Assembly: GCA_963971225.1 (NCBI GenBank)
Contig: OZ020267.1
Span: forward strand, 102,001,729 to 102,065,728
Source: Melieria omissa
Lineage: Eukaryota > Arthropoda > Insecta > Diptera > Ulidiidae
Direction: 5' to 3'
DNA: 64,000 bases
In this document: positions 58,878 to 64,000 of the stretch, in pieces
Position numbering within the stretch: position 1 is the stretch's first letter
Layout of the letters: every line of letters starts with the position of its first letter
Made by a program: the position numbers and the translations under genes
Notes under the pieces: model-generated
The model's database searches: none
Seen by the model: the letters and a program-made list of their open reading frames with translations, nothing else
Told to the model about the DNA's origin: nothing

Positions 58878-59657
58878 TTCAAAATGCTGGATCAGATAAT
58901 AATACACAAAGTGAGTCTAATAAACTTTTAGCGAAACTAAATTTAAATTATAAACACAAAATGAGTTTAAACAATTTTTGCCGAATCTACAATCAATTTC
59001 TGAAATAAATGTTTAAAAAAAACTACAATTAACTTTGTTCTCTAAGTTATTTAGAAAATGCAGATGAAATGAAGTTGTAATTATGAGTTTATCTCAAAGC
59101 AATAAACTATGTAAAATACTTTTTGTATAAACGAACTTTTCCTTATGAAAAAATAAAAAAGTTTTTTTTAGTTGATGAAATCAATAAACTTCAAGAATTA
59201 TTTGTATAGTAAGGTGGCTAAACGTACAAAATAAATTTCCAATTTTTTTAATCATATGATGCTTTGCTCTGTTATTTTAAAGCATAAGGAACCCTCATTC
59301 CATTGCTGTGCTCTTCTTTTCTTGTTCTAAGACTTTTGACTCTTGAGTTGTGTCACATTTGCTGTTTAATTTGTATATAATTTGCATTTTCTGAAGTCTT
59401 TCCCAAATCACTCTTCATATACTAACTATACAACAATTTATTGCTGATTTCTTCAAGGCCCTTAAGTGTGCTTCGACGTATTCAAATACAAAACATCTTC
59501 GTTTTCATTTATATACACTTTTCCACACTGAAGAAAGCTTTCTTTCAGCCTACAAAACTGCAACACTCCAACGCATTCATTGCATTTTCCCACTAATGAA
59601 AGACTCACACAACAAACTTGCGAACATGGAAAAATTCCAATAAAACATTCAAACTCA

Positions 59658-60127
59658 CTTGTATGTGGCGCACAAGAACTGCACTAATAATCCATTGCCA
59701 TGGCAGGCACGTTCAACGCTTCAACACCTTTCCCGCCACTAATGCGGGAGACTCTGCTGCTTTGTTTTTCAATAATTCTATTTTTACAATTTCTTTACTT
59801 GAATGTCTTTGCTTTCTTGCACGTTACGCTGCGCCACGGCCACGGCCAACTAAATATTTGTCCGCGAGCACAATTTGTCAGTGACACATTTACGCGGCGC
59901 TTGCCAAACACTTTTCTACTTTGTATTCAAAGTAACGCAACAGCAACAGCAACAACACAAATTATTTCAACCACTGTGGGCAAATGTACAATATTTTGTT
60001 GTTGTTCAATGTTATTCACAAAAATTCACAGTTTTCAAATGTTTGTAATGTTGGAAGCAGCGTAACGACGCGCGCGCGCGTAAGAATCAAACTGATTCTT
60101 AACTTGGTCGACTCAGGCCTATTTATA
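59658..60127 (-). promoter_or_regulatory. TATA/Inr promoter with noncoding first exon (copy B)
   Basis: TATAAATAG at 60,127-60,119, TCAGTT at 60,095-60,090, and the donor GTGAGT just left of 59,658, all as in copy A. To its left lie only the TTTTA array and the RAD54B remnant, so no coding exon is available nearby. Confidence 0.4.
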
Positions 60128-60696
60128 CAGTAATGCGTTGGTCAGCGGGTGCAAAAGCGCCCAATGGAAAAAGTCAAAAACGTGAAAAAAATGAAAGAAA
60201 GCAAGCAAAATGCAAAGAAGTTGAAAGAACAAAAAAAGCAAAATAAATGCAGAAAAGAAATGAAATGAAATGAAATTACAAAAAGAAGTTGAAATCGAAG
60301 ACGACAGCGATGATGACAATAACAACAAATAACGCAACACTGCATAGCAACGTTGAAGTTGACAATTTGAAAGTAAAGAAAATAAAACACGCAGGACGGA
60401 AAGAGCGGTGCGGAAGCGTGGCTGCAAGGCGAGTCAGGGTGAAGCGGGTGAAAATTGCAGGGAGCACAAATAAAATCTACAAAAACTCGAAAGTATGAAA
60501 TTGCAAGCGAACAATGCAGTCAGAGCTGAACAGGGGCAGCAAAAAAAAAATATTAATAAATACGCATTGCATTCAATTTGGTGCACACAACAAGAAAAAA
60601 AATTAACGTTTATCATACAAACAACCATAAGGAAGAACATAAAATGTACAGCTGCCTGTTCGATTGAACGATATTTGCAGTCATATAGAATTGCAG

Positions 60697-61026
60697 CAGC
60701 CGCCGTGGCTCAGTTGGTTAGTGCGCGGTCCAACGAGTCGCATGCAGAGCGACGCTAGTTCGAATTCTGCATGTAGTAACACCTAAAAAAAATAACGGGA
60801 AACTCGTTTTCTCTTTCGGCGGCTGTCCTCTCAGCTGGAAATGGCAAACCTCTGAGAGTAAAAAATTGCCTATGAAAAAGCTCCCAATCTGCCGTTCGGA
60901 ACCGGCATATAACTGTAGGTCCCTTCCACCCGCGTACAAAATTCACACGCACAACACGGGTGGTTGCGGGAAGCTAGGCCTTAGTCTCGCGTAAGCGGGC
61001 TGTCGTGCCAATCAATTATTAATTAT
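60697..61026 (+). mobile_element. tRNA-derived SINE with 13-bp target duplication
   Basis: Flanked by TATAGAATTGCAG at 60,684-60,696 and 61,027-61,039; copy A has this sequence once (near 21,930) with no insertion. The head is tRNA-like: pol III A box TGGCTCAGTTGG at 60,706-60,717 and B box GTTCGAATTC at 60,758-60,767. A tRNA-unrelated body (CTCTCAGCTGGAAATGGCAA, AACCGGCATATAACTGTAGG) and an AT-rich tail (ATTATTAATTATTA) follow. 330 bp. Presence in one duplicate only dates it after the duplication. Confidence 0.93.
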
Positions 61027-61039
61027 TATAGAATTGCAG

Positions 61040-62965
61040 TGACTGGAAGCGGTTGAAAGAGGCAGCGACGTCTGGCACGCAAGTCTGCAGTGGCTGCGTT
61101 CATTGCTGGCAGGAGGCACGTCTGTGGGCGGCGGCCAGCAATAAGCGCAACTTTATCGTTTACGTTGTGGCATTGAGGCCCTGGTTGTTGCATTTCGCAG
61201 TGTTGTTGTTGTTGTTTGTTGTTATACTCCAACAACTGCTGCGTAGACATGACATCCTGCCGAGTTGTATGCAGTTGTCTTGCGGCCATAAATTATAATG
61301 CAACCTTTAGAAGCGCATTGCATCTTTAGAGATACAGTTATTTTATTGATTTATTTATGGTGTTGAAAAGTTTGTAAGGTTAAAAAATGTAATTGAAAGT
61401 CATGAGAAACAGAAAAATATTGAATATTAATATATTGAAATATTTCTTCTTAAACTTTTCTGAAGAAAAGTTTATTTTTATTTTTCAAATAATTTGTGTA
61501 AAGCAAATGTAAGTATCAGTTGTTGTTGTTCTCAACTCAAAAATATTTAAGTATTTAGAAATATATTTTTGTGCTTATAGTTTAAATACTTATTCAACCG
61601 TTTCTTCTTCAAATTTTCTGAAAAAGTTTAATTGTTTTTTATTCCATTTTTTTGAGTAAAGCAAATGCAAGTTTCCGTTGTTCTTTCAGTTTTTGTTGTT
61701 ATTGTTGTTTCAGTTTTTCTATTTTACTCTATTCTATTTCTATTTATATCTTCAAAACCGTTTCTCATATGCATTAAAGGGTTAAATATAATAAATTAAA
61801 ACTAGCATAGTTACACAAAACCAACCAGCAACTTCACTGGTTCATCGTTTTGGACGCACTTTAGGCCAATGGAGCGCAGCAGTTGGCGTTTTTTGCAACT
61901 TCTACTTTTCCATGTTTTTTTGCTTCACTCACTGCTTAATAATTTTCTTCTTCTTCTTCTTCTTCTTCTTTTCCTCTTGGTTGTTGCAGTTGTTTTGCTG
62001 CTGCCATGCATCGACTTAATCGGCCGCTGCAATCTGACGTCGTTTTTAATTGAATTTGATGCCTTCATCTCTTCTGCCGTTGTGGCGTTCAGTGTTTCCT
62101 TTTCTCCCTGCGCTACTTTTTATTTTGTTCTGCAACTGCCACATGCGTAAAATGTTATTTTCAGCCGCTTGTTTACGGCTTTGCGTATCGTTGACATTGC
62201 CATTGTTATACGTTTGACTTGGTTGAGTGAACTGTTGGCCGCCGCTGTTCGCTCGGAACTTGGCCTTTTGTCTTCGTCTTCGATTTTGGCCGAAATTTTA
62301 CGCGCAAATTTACATAATTTCTTTCCCTGCAGCTTTCACACTGTACGAGTATGTTTTCCTGTTAAAATTCTATAAATTTATTATAAATAAATTTCTGTCT
62401 GTGATGGTTGTTTTTTTGATATTTTTACTTCTGGTTTTCAGTTGTAATTTGAAATTTGTGTTGTGTGTATGTGTTTTTTTTTTGGCAATTTTGATTTTAG
62501 AATTTTCAACAAAGGTGTCAACAGCTAAAATCTTAAGTGGTTCAGCAGTGATTAATTGGCGTATTTGTGTCTGTAGATAAGCGTGCTTTGGTGTTAATTG
62601 GCTTTCTTGCGTCTCTGTTCTACTCCGGTACGTTTCGACTAATTTTTATTTATCTAATTTCTAATTGGTGGCCTCTTCTTTGTGATTTTTGCATAACTGT
62701 AAGCGGGTTTAAATCAATTAGAACAGCTCATAGTGTTACACACGTGGGAAATTATGCTAATGGTGATTGGTGGCGATTAATTTTTGCGAAAACCATGTTC
62801 AAGTGTGAGTGGAGTTAGCAGTTTGTTCTTGTAGGAGAATGAAATTTTGCAATTTTTGGCATGGAAGCAGTTTTTATGATTTTTTTGAATATTCAATTAA
62901 AACAAATGCTCACCATTTCTTCTAAAGTAAATGACATTGGAAAGCTACACATTCCTCAATTTAGG
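61040..62965. other. S1 copy B interior, no gene recognised
   Basis: Counterpart of about 21,940-24,017, with several deletions around 61,400-61,740 in the TTTCAG/GTTGTTATT repeats. The CTT run near 61,945 is kept. Confidence 0.4.
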
Positions 62966-62973
62966 GGTGTAGC

Positions 62974-63121
62974 CTGGGACGGATTCAGAAAAATATTTCG
63001 GGGGTTTTCAAAAAGGAATTCTTTAATATTTATAAAATGCTTTGAATTTGTATGTAGTTTTAAAGTCGATTCTAATATGTCAGGGGTTTCAACCCCCAAA
63101 ACCCCCCTGAATCAGCCACTG
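62974..63121. mobile_element. 148-bp hAT-type MITE (copy B)
   Basis: Same element and same GGTGTAGC duplications (62,966-62,973 and 63,122-63,129) as in copy A, so it was already in place before S1 was duplicated. Confidence 0.75.
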
Positions 63122-64000
63122 GGTGTAGCCAAAGGAGACGAAGTTAGGTATTCGAAGGAGACGAAGGAGTGGCAATTTTTTTCTGTTCATAATATTACTT
63201 TTTTTATTTAGAAGACGAATTGTTCACAACCCCAATTGATAATAAGTAATAAAAAAAAATCCATTATTGTTATCTTTCAGCGCATAATAGCGAAGAAAAG
63301 TAACAGCAAAGCAGGTTTTGCAGTCCCTTCAGTAATCGCGTTTGTTTCTGTGAACTGCGGAGTATTTGCACTACTTTTGACGTATTGAAACGTTTGTTTT
63401 TTATGAAGTACAGCTTTCCTAACAATTAATTATTATTCTAAGCCAGTTGCCAGTTTTATATTTTAAATCCTTTCTAGTTAAAAATATTGCTGGATATTTA
63501 ATATTTATTTATTTATTTGTTTATTTATCTATTTATTTATTTATTTTATTTTATTTAAAAATTTAATTAAATTAATAATTAATGATTTAATTTTTTTATT
63601 CAATTATTTATTTATTTAATTAATAATTTATATGTATAATTATATTTTTTTTATTTATTTATATAAATATTTATTTAGGATGCGAGTATGTGGGCCAAAT
63701 TGTTGTTTTACCCTATTTACAATTTTTTGATATCTATTATCTCAACTAATTTGGTCTAAAACCATAAATGCTAGTAACTTCTTATTTAACTTAATTTCTT
63801 ATTTATTGTTTATTCATATTCATGTTTTATTCACATTCATTCATTACATTTCATTCTCGACCTTTACATATTCAATGCTAGTTTGTCATTCTGTTGTAAT
63901 GCGTTTTATAAACGATTTGAATTCCGTATTTCTTCTGCCAATTTCCGGTTGCTGTGCCCCAAACAAGCAATTTGCTTCTAAGCATTTTGAATAACGTCGC

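Larger units (their letters stand above)
58878..64000. repeat. S1 segmental duplication, copy B
   Basis: Direct copy of 20,021-25,052, cut by the window end. It lacks the 24-bp stretch around 21,120-21,143 and one local tandem duplication, and has gained a SINE at 60,697-61,026. Elsewhere no gene is recognised. Confidence 0.95.

Noticed and set aside
58322..59008. Long open frame of repeating ILFYF residues
   Set aside because: It is the translation of the TTTTA array; the frame runs only because the repeat lacks stops in that phase.
60697..60775. tRNA gene
   Set aside because: A and B boxes are present, but the arms do not form a good cloverleaf by eye, and the sequence is the head of a 330-bp element with a 13-bp target duplication.

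Overview
This is eukaryotic nuclear DNA from an insect, most likely a higher dipteran. A tephritid-like fly is plausible, but I cannot name the species. The evidence is introns with GT/AG borders, a huge group II chitinase gene, AT-rich intergenic DNA, TATA/Inr core promoters and a dense load of insect-type transposons (hAT, PIF/Harbinger, Tc1, RTE, R1-like LINE, a tRNA-derived SINE).

Layout. 1-11 kb, minus strand: the first visible exon of an unrecognised Gln-rich protein, then the complete multidomain chitinase Cht10 (8 exons counting the signal-peptide exon as exon 1 of 7 further splice units listed in its entry; 4 GH18 and 4 CBM14 domains, 2,457 aa by my splicing). 11-20 kb: a gene-poor stretch with tandem and dispersed repeats, one of them interrupted by a small retroposon with a 12-bp target duplication. 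20-28.3 kb: two blocks, S1 (20,021-25,052, with a duplicated promoter and noncoding first exon) and R (25,576-28,287, with the last exon of a prefoldin-4 gene and a broken RAD54B gene). Both blocks recur in the same orientation at the far end, but in permuted order: R at 55,259-57,972, then a greatly expanded TTTTA array, then S1 from 58,878 to the window end.

28.6-51 kb lies between the two R copies and is built around a roughly 5-kb, near-identical inverted repeat (28,597-33,651 against 44,288-50,917). Each arm carries, in order from outside in, a foldback-like element whose inverted ends are 21-bp minisatellites around a LINE fragment, a PIF/Harbinger transposon (transposase plus Myb-like partner) and a small two-AT-hook protein gene with its own TATA box. 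The left arm has been entered by an RTE retroposon and the right arm by a Tc1 element that splits the AT-hook TATA box. The spacer holds the last two exons of a four-membrane-segment, claudin-like host gene, a 2.0-kb hAT element, a mariner-like MITE and a damaged R1-like LINE ORF1.

51-55 kb holds a second hAT element (carrying CCTAA repeats), a diverged RTE fragment and a TAA-flanked MITE. Differences between the paired copies give a relative chronology: RAD54B was broken before its block was duplicated; a SINE entered S1 copy B afterwards; Tc1 and RTE entered after the inverted repeat formed. A misjoined pair of haplotypes could mimic part of this layout, and long reads across the junctions would be the test.
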